The notes below the pieces were generated by a model, which saw only the letters and a list, made by a program, of their open reading frames with translations, was not told the DNA's origin and made no database searches. A program made the translations under genes and the position numbers. 64,000 nt of DNA from UBA2033 sp035345875. GTDB lineage: Bacteria > Spirochaetota > Leptospiria > Leptospirales > Leptospiraceae. Positions 35,401-44,509 of the stretch are shown here, piece by piece; within the stretch, counting starts at the first letter, position 1; every line of letters starts with the position of its first letter. The stretch spans positions 1-64,000 of the forward strand of contig DAORDH010000005.1 in the NCBI GenBank assembly GCA_035345875.1, written 5' to 3'.

Positions 35401-38112
35401 GGATGTTCTATTCATCACTGGACACATCATGCAAAAACAAATGAAGAATTTATTCTAAAAGCAATTCAGGCAGGAATAGAAAATGGTGATTCTGAATATG
35501 CAAGTTATGCATTGATTCATTTAGAGTTTCAAGCATTTGCAATGCGTAAACCTCTAAATGAAGTGATCGATTTATTTAATAAAATGCGACCAACGTTTCT
35601 TAAAATAAGACAAGAACATGCGTATGACACTGCTTCCATTATTGAGCAAACATCGGTAAATTTTGTAAATTTGAATTCTAACTACAAAAAACTCTCGGGT
35701 GAAATCTTTAATGAAGAAAAGTCTGTTCCACTTTGGACAGCTGCAAACAATTCCAGTCTTTTAAATTGTTATTATACCGTTAAGTGTTTAATCGGATATT
35801 TTTTTGAAGACTGTGAAATCGTAGAGTCTTATTGCAAATTAGCAAAGAAGCATGAGAAGAGTAATCTTGGAACGATGTTTCTACCCGAGTTTACCCTTTT
35901 TGAAACATTAAATTTAGGAAAATTATATTTAAACACAGAAAGTTTTTATTTGAGGATGCAATATTTGAGACGTATGCTTCAAAATAAAAAGAAGATGGGA
36001 ACTTGGGCTAAAAATTGTGAAGATAATTTTGGTCATAAGTTTCATATTATTTCTGGTCTGATTTATTTTATAAAAGGAAAATTAAACCATGCGATAGTTG
36101 AATACCGCAAAGCAATTGATCTTGCTAAAAAATCTGATTATTTACTAGAAGAAGCGATTGCAAATGAACTTTGTGGATCTGTTTGGAAAGAACTAAATGC
36201 AGATGATTATGAAAAATTGCATCTAACTGAAGCTTATTATGCCTATAAAAAATGGAATTTTTTGGTCAAGGTAAAAGAGTTAGAAGAAAGGTATCCTTTT
36301 TTAAAAAGACGATATGCAGAGCCTAGTTCTAATGTTTTAGTGACAAATAGTAAAACAGTGACTGGTGGTAATTTTTTAGATTTAAATACTGTAGTAAAAG
36401 CTTCTCAAACTATATCTGGAGAAATCCAACTTGGAAAACTTTTAGGAAAAATGATGAAAATACTTTTTGAGAATGCGGGCGCTCAAAGAGGATATTTTAT
36501 TCTAAAAGATAAAGATCAGTTGAGGATTGAGGCTGCAGGTGATTCCGAAACGGATTCGATTGTTGTTTTACAAAATATTCCAATAACAGGCGATGAAATA
36601 TCAATTGGGATTGTAAATTATGTAGCCAGAACAAAAACGATAGTTCTATTAAATGATGCTCCAAAATCTGGTATTTTTATAAATGATACTTATGTTCAGG
36701 AGAAAAATCCAAAGTCTATCCTATGCTATCCAATTATCAATCAAGGCATATTAGTTGGTCTTGTATATTTAGAAAATAATCTAATAACAGATGCATTCAC
36801 TCCGGAAAGAGTTGAGATACTAAAAGTTCTTTCTTCTCAGATTGCTGTGAGTGTAGAGAATTCTCTACTTTATGCTCGGCTAGAAGAGAAAGTAGAAGAA
36901 AGAACTCGTGATTTAAATCAAGCGTTAGTTGAAGTAAATGCATTGAAAGAACAGCAAGATGGTGACTACTTTTTAAATACACTTTTAATTGAGCCATTAG
37001 CAAAGAATAATGCAGTGAGTGAAAACATCGAAATAGACTTTTTCATACATCAGAAAAAACAATTCATATTTAGAAAGGAAAAATATGAATTAGGTGGAGA
37101 TATAAATATTTCTGAGAATATAATAATTCAGGATAAAAAGTATATCATATTCCTAAATGGCGATGCAATGGGAAAATCGATTCAAGGAGCTGGTGGTGTT
37201 TTAGTGCTTGGAACAGTTTTTAAATCGATAGTTGAGAGAACTATGTCTACCAATTATGGCAAAACTGTTTATCCTGAGAAGTGGTTAAAAGATGCTTTTA
37301 TTGAAATGCATAAGACATTTGTAAGTTTTGATGGATCTATGCTTATGTCGATAGTCTTCGGGCTTATTGATGATAGAACTGGAGTTATGTATTTTTTAAA
37401 TGCCGAGCATCCGAATATTGTTCTGTATAGAGATAGGCAAGCATCCTTTATAGATAATGGAAATCAGTATACAAAATTAGGAACACAAGGTCAGACAGGT
37501 AGTATTTCAGTTCAGGTATTTTCTCTTTTACCTCAAGATATGGTAATCTTTGGTTCGGACGGTAGAGATGATATAATTATAGGAAAGGAAGAGGAGACTG
37601 GATATGATATATTAAATTTAGATTCTGAATTATTTCTAAGACATGTCGAAAATGCAGAGGGAGATTTAAAGAAAATATATGAAAATATTTTATCTACGGG
37701 AAAACCAATTGATGATATTTCTCTCGGAAAAATATATTTTAAAAATTATGACAATTCCAAATCTAAAGTAAAATTAGAAACAGCTATAAGTCAACTAACG
37801 TATTATAAAGAGCAAAATGATCAAAATAAACTTGTTGAATTATATCTAGAGTTAATATCCGATTATCCTCATCTTACAAATTATATCCTTGAAATCGCAA
37901 TTTTATATAAAGAAATGAATCAAATTGAAAATGCTTTACTATTCGCCGAGCGTGCTCGGATTCGCCAACCAAAGAATCTAAATAATTTGCTCTTACTAGT
38001 TCAAATCTATCTTGGAAAAGGAAATATGGAGAAGGCTAAAATTTTACTAAATACCTGTAAGGAGTTGAATGCAGAGGACCCAAGAGTTTTAGAATTGAGC
38101 TCCCAACTTTAA
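32422..38112 (+). CDS. Ser/Thr kinase-ATPase-GAF-SpoIIE phosphatase-TPR protein
   Basis: An 1896-residue mosaic. A Hanks-type kinase comes first (IVHRDIKTQNIVL near 136, then DFGSAS, SPEQTGR). An AAA/STAND-type ATPase follows with Walker A GRSGSGKS near 350 and LFIDDLQWAD. Then a long helical repeat region, a GAF domain (about 1320-1480), a coiled coil, and a PP2C-like SpoIIE phosphatase (about 1550-1770) with metal-binding Asp in GGDINI, GDAMGKSIQGAGG and FGSDGRDD. A TPR tail ends it (1790-1896). Similar proteins usually end in a histidine kinase; here a phosphatase stands in that place. The likely targets are the STAS proteins downstream. Confidence 0.88.
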   Translation: MLKNGIIGKNAGMISLDRTDTIDEIYTSDKTTIFRSTQNNTSIIIKTLHKEYPEPEELSEFKNEYEILKKLNGKGLVRALGFEKFNSNLAILFEDIGGTDLSTLLYQEAFSLQDCLDIMIKATKALAHVHNANIVHRDIKTQNIVLNRKTGELQIIDFGSASFLLKQNSFIPMNSSLEGTLAYISPEQTGRMNRTVDYRTDYYSLGVTFYQLLTKELPFVYSDPMELVHAHLAKVPVSPYTKCRIPKIISDITMKLLQKNPEDRYQSAMGIVYDLEWSLKNIVEAYTIMPPQDRDSIIDRDDFLIAQNDFTTRFQIPEKLYGRSKEIIQILKSFKNVTEGDVELVLISGRSGSGKSILINEINKPIVEYKGYFASGKYDQYKRNIPYYGITLAFKNLLKQILTENQESIQYWKENLQDAVGANGKVIIDVIPELETLLGEQPPVVELGISESQNRFNLVFQNFIKAFCMYKHPIALFIDDLQWADNPSIALIQSILTNPEVKFLLLILSYRDNEVLQTHPFFVMLEHLKEINISYKSIFLDSFSVKDVTHIVQDTLHCEKIYARQLATILHTKTKGNPYFVMEMFRSFYERDLIEYVGGKWVWNIIKIEEAKVSDNVIDLLVEKVKDLTLSQVETLKLAACIGDSFSSEILYMVSKKTRDVLTEELTKISNDGFLIISKNTIKFVHDKVREATYTLIGDAEKTKNHYLIGKAFIQLIKPDQIEDFIFVIVNQLNQSLGLLETDEERKDVIRLNTIAGNKSLAASAFDSALVFFNIAVSLLPEDAWQVDYKETIQLYSLKARAESLSANYLMAESTFEAIATNAKGILDKINAYELKSSLYSSQLRLRDSIILAANALKLLGIKLPMKPTELSVIPELIKAKILIGHRSVSDFYNLLIMENESDLARMRLLSICIPPSYLSLPLLFPVLVMKMVSLSLSKGISMLSPFAFSIYGMILGSALGDYKTGSEWGKLAIDLIDKYDFKSVKAKTYMVYGCSIHHWTHHAKTNEEFILKAIQAGIENGDSEYASYALIHLEFQAFAMRKPLNEVIDLFNKMRPTFLKIRQEHAYDTASIIEQTSVNFVNLNSNYKKLSGEIFNEEKSVPLWTAANNSSLLNCYYTVKCLIGYFFEDCEIVESYCKLAKKHEKSNLGTMFLPEFTLFETLNLGKLYLNTESFYLRMQYLRRMLQNKKKMGTWAKNCEDNFGHKFHIISGLIYFIKGKLNHAIVEYRKAIDLAKKSDYLLEEAIANELCGSVWKELNADDYEKLHLTEAYYAYKKWNFLVKVKELEERYPFLKRRYAEPSSNVLVTNSKTVTGGNFLDLNTVVKASQTISGEIQLGKLLGKMMKILFENAGAQRGYFILKDKDQLRIEAAGDSETDSIVVLQNIPITGDEISIGIVNYVARTKTIVLLNDAPKSGIFINDTYVQEKNPKSILCYPIINQGILVGLVYLENNLITDAFTPERVEILKVLSSQIAVSVENSLLYARLEEKVEERTRDLNQALVEVNALKEQQDGDYFLNTLLIEPLAKNNAVSENIEIDFFIHQKKQFIFRKEKYELGGDINISENIIIQDKKYIIFLNGDAMGKSIQGAGGVLVLGTVFKSIVERTMSTNYGKTVYPEKWLKDAFIEMHKTFVSFDGSMLMSIVFGLIDDRTGVMYFLNAEHPNIVLYRDRQASFIDNGNQYTKLGTQGQTGSISVQVFSLLPQDMVIFGSDGRDDIIIGKEEETGYDILNLDSELFLRHVENAEGDLKKIYENILSTGKPIDDISLGKIYFKNYDNSKSKVKLETAISQLTYYKEQNDQNKLVELYLELISDYPHLTNYILEIAILYKEMNQIENALLFAERARIRQPKNLNNLLLLVQIYLGKGNMEKAKILLNTCKELNAEDPRVLELSSQL

Positions 38113-38581
38113 TATTATCTATTTTTATTTGCTAATCTCATTTTTTAATACAAGAGATGTTTCTTGCTAATTTCATTTGTAAAAATAATTTTGAGAAAGA
38201 CCGAAGGAAAGGGTGGGAGAATAAACAAATACAGTGTAGCCAAACTCTCAACTTGGAATTGGTTTCGTTTTATTTTAAATTTATCTTTTCTAAGTCAATG
38301 TAGAATTGGAATTTTAAAAATTAGGTTTAACCGTTAGTAGAATTAATTTCAGGTTCGCTGACTTTTAGTATTAGAAAGACTGGGATTTTGAGTGATAATT
38401 TTGTTCTTTTGAAAGAAAACTCTCAGAAGTATGAATTATGTATGTTTTAAAAAAGGATTTTTATTTGTATCAAGATATAAATCTATTTACAGAATCATAA
38501 TTTAAGGAATAGATTTGTTTACAGAACCAAAGTAATATGAATAGGTTTATCATTGTTAGTCGGTGTATTTCTTTGGTCAGG
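38113..38581. other. Gene-free region upstream of the STAS genes
   Basis: About 470 bases without a credible gene in either direction. Frequent stops; no repeat recognised. It separates the large kinase/phosphatase gene from the STAS pair, so the latter has its own promoter. Confidence 0.4.
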
Positions 38582-38611
38582 TTGAAATAGAATTGAAAAT
38601 ACAATTATAGT
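38582..38611 (+). promoter_or_regulatory. Possible sigma-70 promoter of the first STAS gene
   Basis: TTGAAA (38582-38587), an 18-base spacer and TATAGT (38606-38611), ending 56 bases before the ATG at 38668. The fit to consensus is fair in a very AT-rich context, so chance matches are likely. Confidence 0.35.
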
Positions 38612-38667
38612 ATATCTTTTGGTATAGAAGATTGAGATATACAATGAGTCTATAAAGGAAGTTAAAA

Positions 38668-39009
38668 ATGAATTATACACATAGCGTAGTGAATGGGTTT
38701 CAGATATTAGATTTAATTGGATCTATTGATTTATATTCAACCCCTCTTATCAAGAAATTTGCAAAAACCTTATTGCTTTCGGCAGAAACTAAGGTTATTG
38801 TTTCTTTGGAAAAAGTTACATTTCTAGACTCATCTGGACTCGGTATGCTTGCTAATCTATTTTTTGAGTGTAAGCAAAGAAGTATCCCTATTGTTCTCGC
38901 AAATTTAAGTCCTGCTGCCAAACGAATTTTGACTCTTACAAAGATGACAAATAGCTATCAAATCTTCGATTCTATCGAGGAAGCAATCCAATCTATTTCA
39001 AATCCATGA
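38668..39009 (+). CDS. STAS-domain anti-sigma factor antagonist, copy 1
   Basis: A 113-residue single STAS domain of the SpoIIAA/RsbV kind. The phosphorylation site is the Ser in FLDSSGLGML near residue 55. AAAGGAAG precedes the ATG. In partner switching the unphosphorylated form binds an anti-sigma or switch kinase; a serine kinase inactivates it and a PP2C-like phosphatase restores it. Both such activities are present in the large protein encoded just upstream. No anti-sigma kinase or sigma factor gene is in the window. Confidence 0.85.
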   Translation: MNYTHSVVNGFQILDLIGSIDLYSTPLIKKFAKTLLLSAETKVIVSLEKVTFLDSSGLGMLANLFFECKQRSIPIVLANLSPAAKRILTLTKMTNSYQIFDSIEEAIQSISNP

Positions 39010-39175
39010 GATATGTTTTGAAATTTTTATTGCAGTCTTTTCCTATCCATTCAATCTTTTACTAAACCAATCCATTTCATAGAATGGTTTGTGGATTTTT
39101 CAGTAAAAAGAAAAGATCGAAACGAAAACTGAGTTTTTATATTCTATTAAAATCAAAACTCGCTGTGAGGTTTTT

Positions 39176-39511
39176 ATGCCATTTTCTCATAAATATATTT
39201 CTGGAGTAGACGTCATTGATATAGAAGACTCCATGGATTTGTATACAGTTCCAGAAATTAAAAAGTTTTGCAGAAATCTTACTTTCAAAGAGAATGCGAA
39301 AATTTTGCTCACTCTAAAAAAAGTAAACTTTATGGATTCATCTGGACTTGGTATGCTTACGAATATTTTTTTTGAGTGTAAGCAAAAAGCAATTCCTCTT
39401 AAACTGGCTGATTTAAGTGGTGAAGTTAGAAGAATGCTCTCTCTTACAAAACTAGATCTCAGTTTTCCGATTTATGAAACTCAGGAAGAAGCGATTAAGA
39501 GTTTTGATTAA
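39176..39511 (+). CDS. STAS-domain anti-sigma factor antagonist, copy 2
   Basis: A 111-residue paralogue of the preceding STAS protein: FMDSSGLGML and FFECKQKAIP match its FLDSSGLGML and FFECKQRSIP, while other surfaces differ (RMLSLTKLDLSF against RILTLTKMTNSY). The phospho-site Ser is retained. TGAGG precedes the ATG. The stop overlaps the convergent cstA gene by 4 bases. Two copies suggest two partners or a dosage effect. Confidence 0.85.
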   Translation: MPFSHKYISGVDVIDIEDSMDLYTVPEIKKFCRNLTFKENAKILLTLKKVNFMDSSGLGMLTNIFFECKQKAIPLKLADLSGEVRRMLSLTKLDLSFPIYETQEEAIKSFD

Positions 39512-41361
39512 TTTTGATTTCCCTTAATTCTTCTCCAGACCAAAAAGCCTTCGATAAGTAACCATAACGTTAGAATAATTAATATACCGCCTACCGCTGC
39601 TAATAAGTAATTTGGATTTGGACCTGATAAAAATTCCATAAAGTTTCCAACCATCGCCCATAGAGTCACAGATAAAACAAAAACCATTGGTAGAAAAATA
39701 TTTATCATAGGTCTCTTTGTTTTTACAAGATAAATAAAAATTACAACTAGAGCCAAACCTGCTAATAATTGATTTGTTGTTCCAAAGACTTTCCATAAAG
39801 CAAGACCAGCAGGTTTCATTTGACCATTTACATTTACTTTTAAGAATGCAAAAAAAGCGATAGACGCACAAGCAAGTAAGCTTGCACTATAACGATTTGC
39901 CAATATTTTATTTAGAGTTTTAGATCCAAAAGAATGAACTATTTCTTCAATATTATAGCGTAAAAGTCTAGTAGCAGAGTCAAGAGATGTGAGTGCAAAA
40001 CTGATGACGATAAGCGCAATGAATCCTTGTCCGAATTTTTCTGGAATTCCAATTTCACCTAAAAAGCGGCTTGTTCCATAAATATAAGCACCGACTTGCA
40101 CATTCAGACCTTGTAATCCAGCCCAAGATTTATAATAAGAGTTCCATTCCTCTGAGGATGAGAAACCGATCGTGCAAGCGATCACCGCGGTCAGCCCAAG
40201 AAGCGATTCCCCGATCATTCCCCCATAACCAATCACTCTTGAGTCTTTCTCAATTGCAATTTGCTTTGCTGTTGTTCCGGAACTTACCAGGGAATGGAAG
40301 CCTGAAATTGCTCCACATGCGATTGTAATAAACACGAAAGGTAAAATATCCATTCCTATTCCATCTGTTCTAAACGCACTTGCATTAAAGCTTGGAAAAT
40401 TTCCGGAAAAGCTTCCTACGAAATAACCTAAATATACAAGTATAATTCCTAAATACAATAGAAATGAATTAATATAATCTCTACTTTGAAGTAATAGCCA
40501 AACAGGTGTAACAGATGCTAAGAAAGCGTAGGCTAATAAAATTAGTTTCCAACTATCTGTTGAAGGTGCTCTTTCTATGTCATTTAAGCCTATCAAGTCC
40601 AGAAAGGAATCATTCATACTGTAATATATTACAACTAACGTTATAAAAAAGCTAACAACTGTTAACCAACCTAAAGAAAAAGATTTTTTATAATGTAAAT
40701 ATCCGACAATAAGCGCAAGTATCATTAGAGCTAAGGTTGGAGTGACTGATTCTGGGAAATTGCTTCTTAAATGAAATTTAGGTGATTCTTTTTTTAGTTC
40801 TCCGCTATCATGCCCATCTTTTACATCCTTAACGGTTACAGGTTGTTCAATGACAGTTGGGGTTTTGATTTCAATCGGTTTTGGAGGTGCTGAATAGAGA
40901 CCAGCAATCACAAGAACAAAGACTCCCATAGCAAGAGAAACTAGGAAAAAAATGATAATATGAAATAGAGATCTTGCCCTGTGGCCGAGTAAATCTTCCG
41001 CAACTTGTCCAATGGATTTTCCATCATGACGAACCGAAATAATGAGTGCACCCATATCGTGAACACAGCCCATAAAAATTCCACCAAGAACAACCCATAC
41101 CATAGCAGGAAACCAACCCCAAATGACAGCAACTGCAGGACCTAAGATAGGAGCAAGCCCCGCAATCGATGCAAAATGATGCCCGAATAAAACGCTTGGT
41201 TTTGTTGGCACATAATCAACTCCATCATTGTGTATGTGAGCGGGTGTTTTAAAATCGCTTCCTCGTAATACAAATACTTTCTCAGCTAAATATCTGGAGT
41301 AAAATCTATATCCTAATATATATACAATCAAACAAAGTGAAACAACGATGGCAGGTATCAT
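39508..41361 (-). CDS. cstA: CstA-family carbon starvation/pyruvate transporter
   Basis: A 617-residue inner-membrane protein with about sixteen hydrophobic segments. Conserved CstA blocks are VPTKPSVLFGHHFASIAGLAP near residue 51, GPAVAVIWGWFPAMVWVVLG, FHSLVSSGTTAKQI and LDSATRLLRYNIEE. Members take up peptides or pyruvate during carbon shortage. It is somewhat shorter than the enterobacterial protein of about 700 residues. A loop of charged residues (about 170-200) is unusual. It is a single gene, convergent with the STAS pair. Confidence 0.92.
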   Translation of the reverse strand: MIPAIVVSLCLIVYILGYRFYSRYLAEKVFVLRGSDFKTPAHIHNDGVDYVPTKPSVLFGHHFASIAGLAPILGPAVAVIWGWFPAMVWVVLGGIFMGCVHDMGALIISVRHDGKSIGQVAEDLLGHRARSLFHIIIFFLVSLAMGVFVLVIAGLYSAPPKPIEIKTPTVIEQPVTVKDVKDGHDSGELKKESPKFHLRSNFPESVTPTLALMILALIVGYLHYKKSFSLGWLTVVSFFITLVVIYYSMNDSFLDLIGLNDIERAPSTDSWKLILLAYAFLASVTPVWLLLQSRDYINSFLLYLGIILVYLGYFVGSFSGNFPSFNASAFRTDGIGMDILPFVFITIACGAISGFHSLVSSGTTAKQIAIEKDSRVIGYGGMIGESLLGLTAVIACTIGFSSSEEWNSYYKSWAGLQGLNVQVGAYIYGTSRFLGEIGIPEKFGQGFIALIVISFALTSLDSATRLLRYNIEEIVHSFGSKTLNKILANRYSASLLACASIAFFAFLKVNVNGQMKPAGLALWKVFGTTNQLLAGLALVVIFIYLVKTKRPMINIFLPMVFVLSVTLWAMVGNFMEFLSGPNPNYLLAAVGGILIILTLWLLIEGFLVWRRIKGNQN

Positions 41362-42009
41362 GTTTTACTAAGGAGTTAGAAATCAGTCTTGTTGCAAGTA
41401 GTTTTTAAGATCGATACTCGGTTATATCAAATCCTGTTCAAATCAGTGCTTGTGGAAAATTACTATCGCTTTTCTACCCTCTCTAATCTATTCGAATAAC
41501 TAGAAATATTAACTAAATCCAATCGGATCGTTTTCGTCTTGATGATCTTTTTTTTACGAGAAAATAAAATCTACCGAATGAGAGCCCATTCCTTTTTTAT
41601 ATAGAGTTTATACTTAGTTATGAAATGAAATTATGAATCAGTTTATGAAAGTTTATATCTTTAAATCTATTTAGTTCGAGTCTTATCTCTAAAAACCATC
41701 TAGAGTTTTATCATTTCTCTCCAATTCTACAGAAAGTATTTTGTTTTGTGGTAAATTAAAATATCGGATTACATGGATTAGCCATTTATTTTCTGGACAA
41801 AATTTTTTATGATACTAAAATGAAGTCAGTTTTTTAATCGTTCTGGGTTTTATTCTGAAAATTTTTTAAATTGCAATGCAATCAGAAGAATGAAAAGACT
41901 TAGCTTAGTAGAATTCATTTCTTAGATTTATTTGGAAATGAAACTTTATTTTGGCTCTATTGTTTTTATTCTCAGCATTTTTGAGAATAGAGATATGAAT
42001 TGATAAAAA
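41362..42009. other. 648-base intergenic region
   Basis: Contains a decayed copy of the double-hairpin repeat at 41420-41474 and otherwise nothing I can name. It must carry the divergent promoters of cstA and the NHL lipoprotein gene. Confidence 0.4.
41420..41474. repeat. Double-hairpin interspersed repeat, decayed copy C
   Basis: GGTTATATCAAAT, then TTCAAATCAGTGCTTGTGG and AAAATTACTATCGC match the second hairpin of copies A and B with about ten changes; the closing arm ATTTGGTATA is lost. It shows the family is not limited to the 0-6 kb island. Confidence 0.55.
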
Positions 42010-43371
42010 GTGAATACAATGAAGACTTTTAAATACATACGTATATTATTTTTCTTTTTTGGATTATTTATTGTCTGCAATCAAAACCATTCTCCCAAGA
42101 TTACAGGGATTTTTAATGTAACGACTACCACAAACTCTAATACGATAAACAATAATTATAATTATTCCATTTCAGTTATTGTTTCGGGTTTGTCTGGAAG
42201 TATGACGGTAAGTTTAAATTCAGCTGAGACTTTAACAATCAACGCAAATGGTAGTTATGCTTTTACCACTTCTCTAAATTCTGGGACGACTTATACTGTT
42301 TCGATTCAATCCTATTCAAGTGGTCAATACTGTTCTGGTCAAAATTTAAACGGAGTTGTTGGCGCTGCAAATATAAATATTTCTCTGACATGTCAACAGG
42401 GTAATTCAAATGGACCATTAGTTGGAGGAACTGTTTTTAATCCTCTCAATCTAAGTTATACTTTAACAACTATCGCAAGTGGTGCTATGTTTAATGGTAT
42501 CAATGGAGTAACAACCGATGGGACGTTAATTTATTTTACTGTAGATGGAAATCACACTATATTAAAATTGGATCCAAGCACAAACACAGTTAATCTGATT
42601 GCTGGACAAACAGGGGTTGCTGGTTTTACAGATGGTTCTGCTCTATCTGCTACATTTAATTTTCCAGAAGACCTAGTTTATTTAAATAACGCTTTGTATA
42701 TCACAGATGCAAACAATGGAGCAATTCGAAAAATGGATTTAGCAACAAATATTGTATCCACTCTTGCTACAGGCGTTACATTACCCTATGGAATTACAAC
42801 AGATGGAACTTATTTATATATAACAGAATCTGGAAAAGTAACTAAAATTTCTATTTCTACTGGATTTGTTACGGTTCTTGCTGGTAGCGGAGTAACAGGA
42901 TTTGCCGATGGTGTTGGAGCTACTGCCCAATTCTCTCCTAGCGGAACAATCAATGGCGGTATTGCTTTTGATGGAACTGATCTCTTTGTAAATGATCGCG
43001 GAAATTGTGCAATACGAAAAGTTATTATTTCATCTGGAGCTGTTTCGACTATCGCAGGATCTCCTCCCCCAACGGCTGTTTGTGGAACTCTCTTGGATGG
43101 AGTTGGCACTGCTTCTAGAATTAACCGCGCAGATGGAATTGTGAGTGATGGAACCAATCTGTATATGGCAGATACAAATAGCTGCGTGATTCGTCAGATA
43201 CAACTTAGTAATTTAAATGTAACTACAGTGGCAGGATTGGCGGGTTCTTGTTCTTTGGTCGATGGAACTGGAAGTGCAGCTCGTCTTGCAAACCCGGCTC
43301 TTTTGGCTTCCGATGGAGTAAATATTTATATCTCAGATTGGGGAAATAATGCTATTCGCAAGATGAATTGA
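42010..43371 (+). CDS. NHL-repeat lipoprotein
   Basis: A 453-residue exported protein. A hydrophobic signal ends at F-I-V-C near residue 23, a relaxed lipobox. Residues 45-140 form a beta-rich Ser/Thr/Asn region (SISVIVSGLSGSMTVSLNSA) like a bacterial Ig-type or carbohydrate-like domain, followed by about five NHL-type blades (GITTDGTYLYITESGKVTKI, NAIRKM at the end), which build a beta-propeller. The start is GTG at 42010 or ATG at 42019; neither has a strong ribosome site. A surface-binding role is plausible, ligand unknown. Confidence 0.8.
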   Translation: MNTMKTFKYIRILFFFFGLFIVCNQNHSPKITGIFNVTTTTNSNTINNNYNYSISVIVSGLSGSMTVSLNSAETLTINANGSYAFTTSLNSGTTYTVSIQSYSSGQYCSGQNLNGVVGAANINISLTCQQGNSNGPLVGGTVFNPLNLSYTLTTIASGAMFNGINGVTTDGTLIYFTVDGNHTILKLDPSTNTVNLIAGQTGVAGFTDGSALSATFNFPEDLVYLNNALYITDANNGAIRKMDLATNIVSTLATGVTLPYGITTDGTYLYITESGKVTKISISTGFVTVLAGSGVTGFADGVGATAQFSPSGTINGGIAFDGTDLFVNDRGNCAIRKVIISSGAVSTIAGSPPPTAVCGTLLDGVGTASRINRADGIVSDGTNLYMADTNSCVIRQIQLSNLNVTTVAGLAGSCSLVDGTGSAARLANPALLASDGVNIYISDWGNNAIRKMN

Positions 43372-43456
43372 TCGAATGCTTCAGGTTTTAAAGCTTGATC
43401 GAATAACGCATCAAACGATTGAAGAATGATACTTCTGATTTAGAGCTCTGTGACAG

Positions 43457-43480
43457 TAAGACAAAATTTTTTTTGTCTTA
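43457..43480. terminator. Bidirectional hairpin terminator
   Basis: Perfect stem TAAGACAAAA (43457-43466) and TTTTGTCTTA (43471-43480) with a four-T loop, between two convergent genes. The A- and T-rich stem gives a short T tract for both directions. Confidence 0.6.
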
Positions 43481-43493
43481 TATAGAAATTATT

Positions 43494-44348
43494 TTAATCG
43501 TAATCTGCGTGTCTTATCTTATGTATAGCCCAAGCATAAATAGAAAAGCTAATGACCGAAAGAATTGCTAGAAGGGATATAATATAAGGACGAATTAAGA
43601 CTGCTCTAGATATATCCGGCTTAAAGATGAGAGTTAATTTTTTGGAACCAGGAAGAGTTAATTTATCCAGTGAAACAGAAGAGTAAGCTTGTTGTGGGAC
43701 ATCTTCCCCTTCTAGTATTTCAATTTGAATTGGAAATAAAGCAGTGATAGAAGAGATTATTTTATCAAATCTATAAGAAAAAACCATAATACCATCAATC
43801 ATAGGTTTACCGTTGTTATCCGCTAGGCAAGTAACGGTTGTTAGATAGTATTTCTGATTAAAATAAATAATATAATTTGTAAAACCTTCCCTGTGACTTT
43901 GGGTCGTATAAAAATGGGAGATCGTTTTAAAATCAGGAGGTCTTTTTTCGCCTGACCCTTCACTCCATCTGATTATGAATTCTTTTTGGTCATTTAAATA
44001 AATTCCAAAAAAATCAAATTGCTTATCGATGCTCGGATCTAGCTGAAAGTTAAGATAGGCTTTGTCATTTTTCTTTGCTTTGATAAGATCCCAAACCTCT
44101 GGCCAATATGCATAACTTCGAATTTGATTTGTATGAATCTTCCATCTTTCTTCAAAGGAGACCTGAATTCCATGAGTAAATTCTTTTTTGCGATCTTCCT
44201 CTAGGCGCTCTACTAATAGATTTCCAATAATTTTCTCTAGCGTCATAGATGCTATAAACAAACAAAATGCGAATATTAACAGGAATGTGGAATATTGATT
44301 CTCTTTGATTTTGATACGAATAGATGTAACAAAGGCGCTTGTGTTCAT
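43494..44348 (-). CDS. CHASE4-like membrane sensor without output domain
   Basis: A 284-residue protein when started at the ATG at 44348 (a TTG at 44387 would add 13 residues). It has a membrane helix near residues 18-38 (FLLIFAFCLFIASMTLEKII), an extracytoplasmic region with the CHASE4-like pattern (AYWPEVWDLI, FDFFGIYLNDQKEFI), and a second helix near 255-275. The chain ends 10 residues later (KIRHADYD), so no kinase, GGDEF or HAMP domain follows. It may signal through another protein or be a truncated sensor. Confidence 0.65.
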   Translation of the reverse strand: MNTSAFVTSIRIKIKENQYSTFLLIFAFCLFIASMTLEKIIGNLLVERLEEDRKKEFTHGIQVSFEERWKIHTNQIRSYAYWPEVWDLIKAKKNDKAYLNFQLDPSIDKQFDFFGIYLNDQKEFIIRWSEGSGEKRPPDFKTISHFYTTQSHREGFTNYIIYFNQKYYLTTVTCLADNNGKPMIDGIMVFSYRFDKIISSITALFPIQIEILEGEDVPQQAYSSVSLDKLTLPGSKKLTLIFKPDISRAVLIRPYIISLLAILSVISFSIYAWAIHKIRHADYD

Positions 44349-44509
44349 ATAAAAATGTAACCTATTACTCAAAAACTTTATTGTCAATAAAACTTAGTAG
44401 GAGTGGCAGAATTTTGACTTTTGAATCAGTCAAATTTCCTTAGCAGACTAGTATTAAGCTGACCGTTGGAAGTGTCTGTATAAATTGGTCTCTGTCAAGG
44501 GATAATTCT

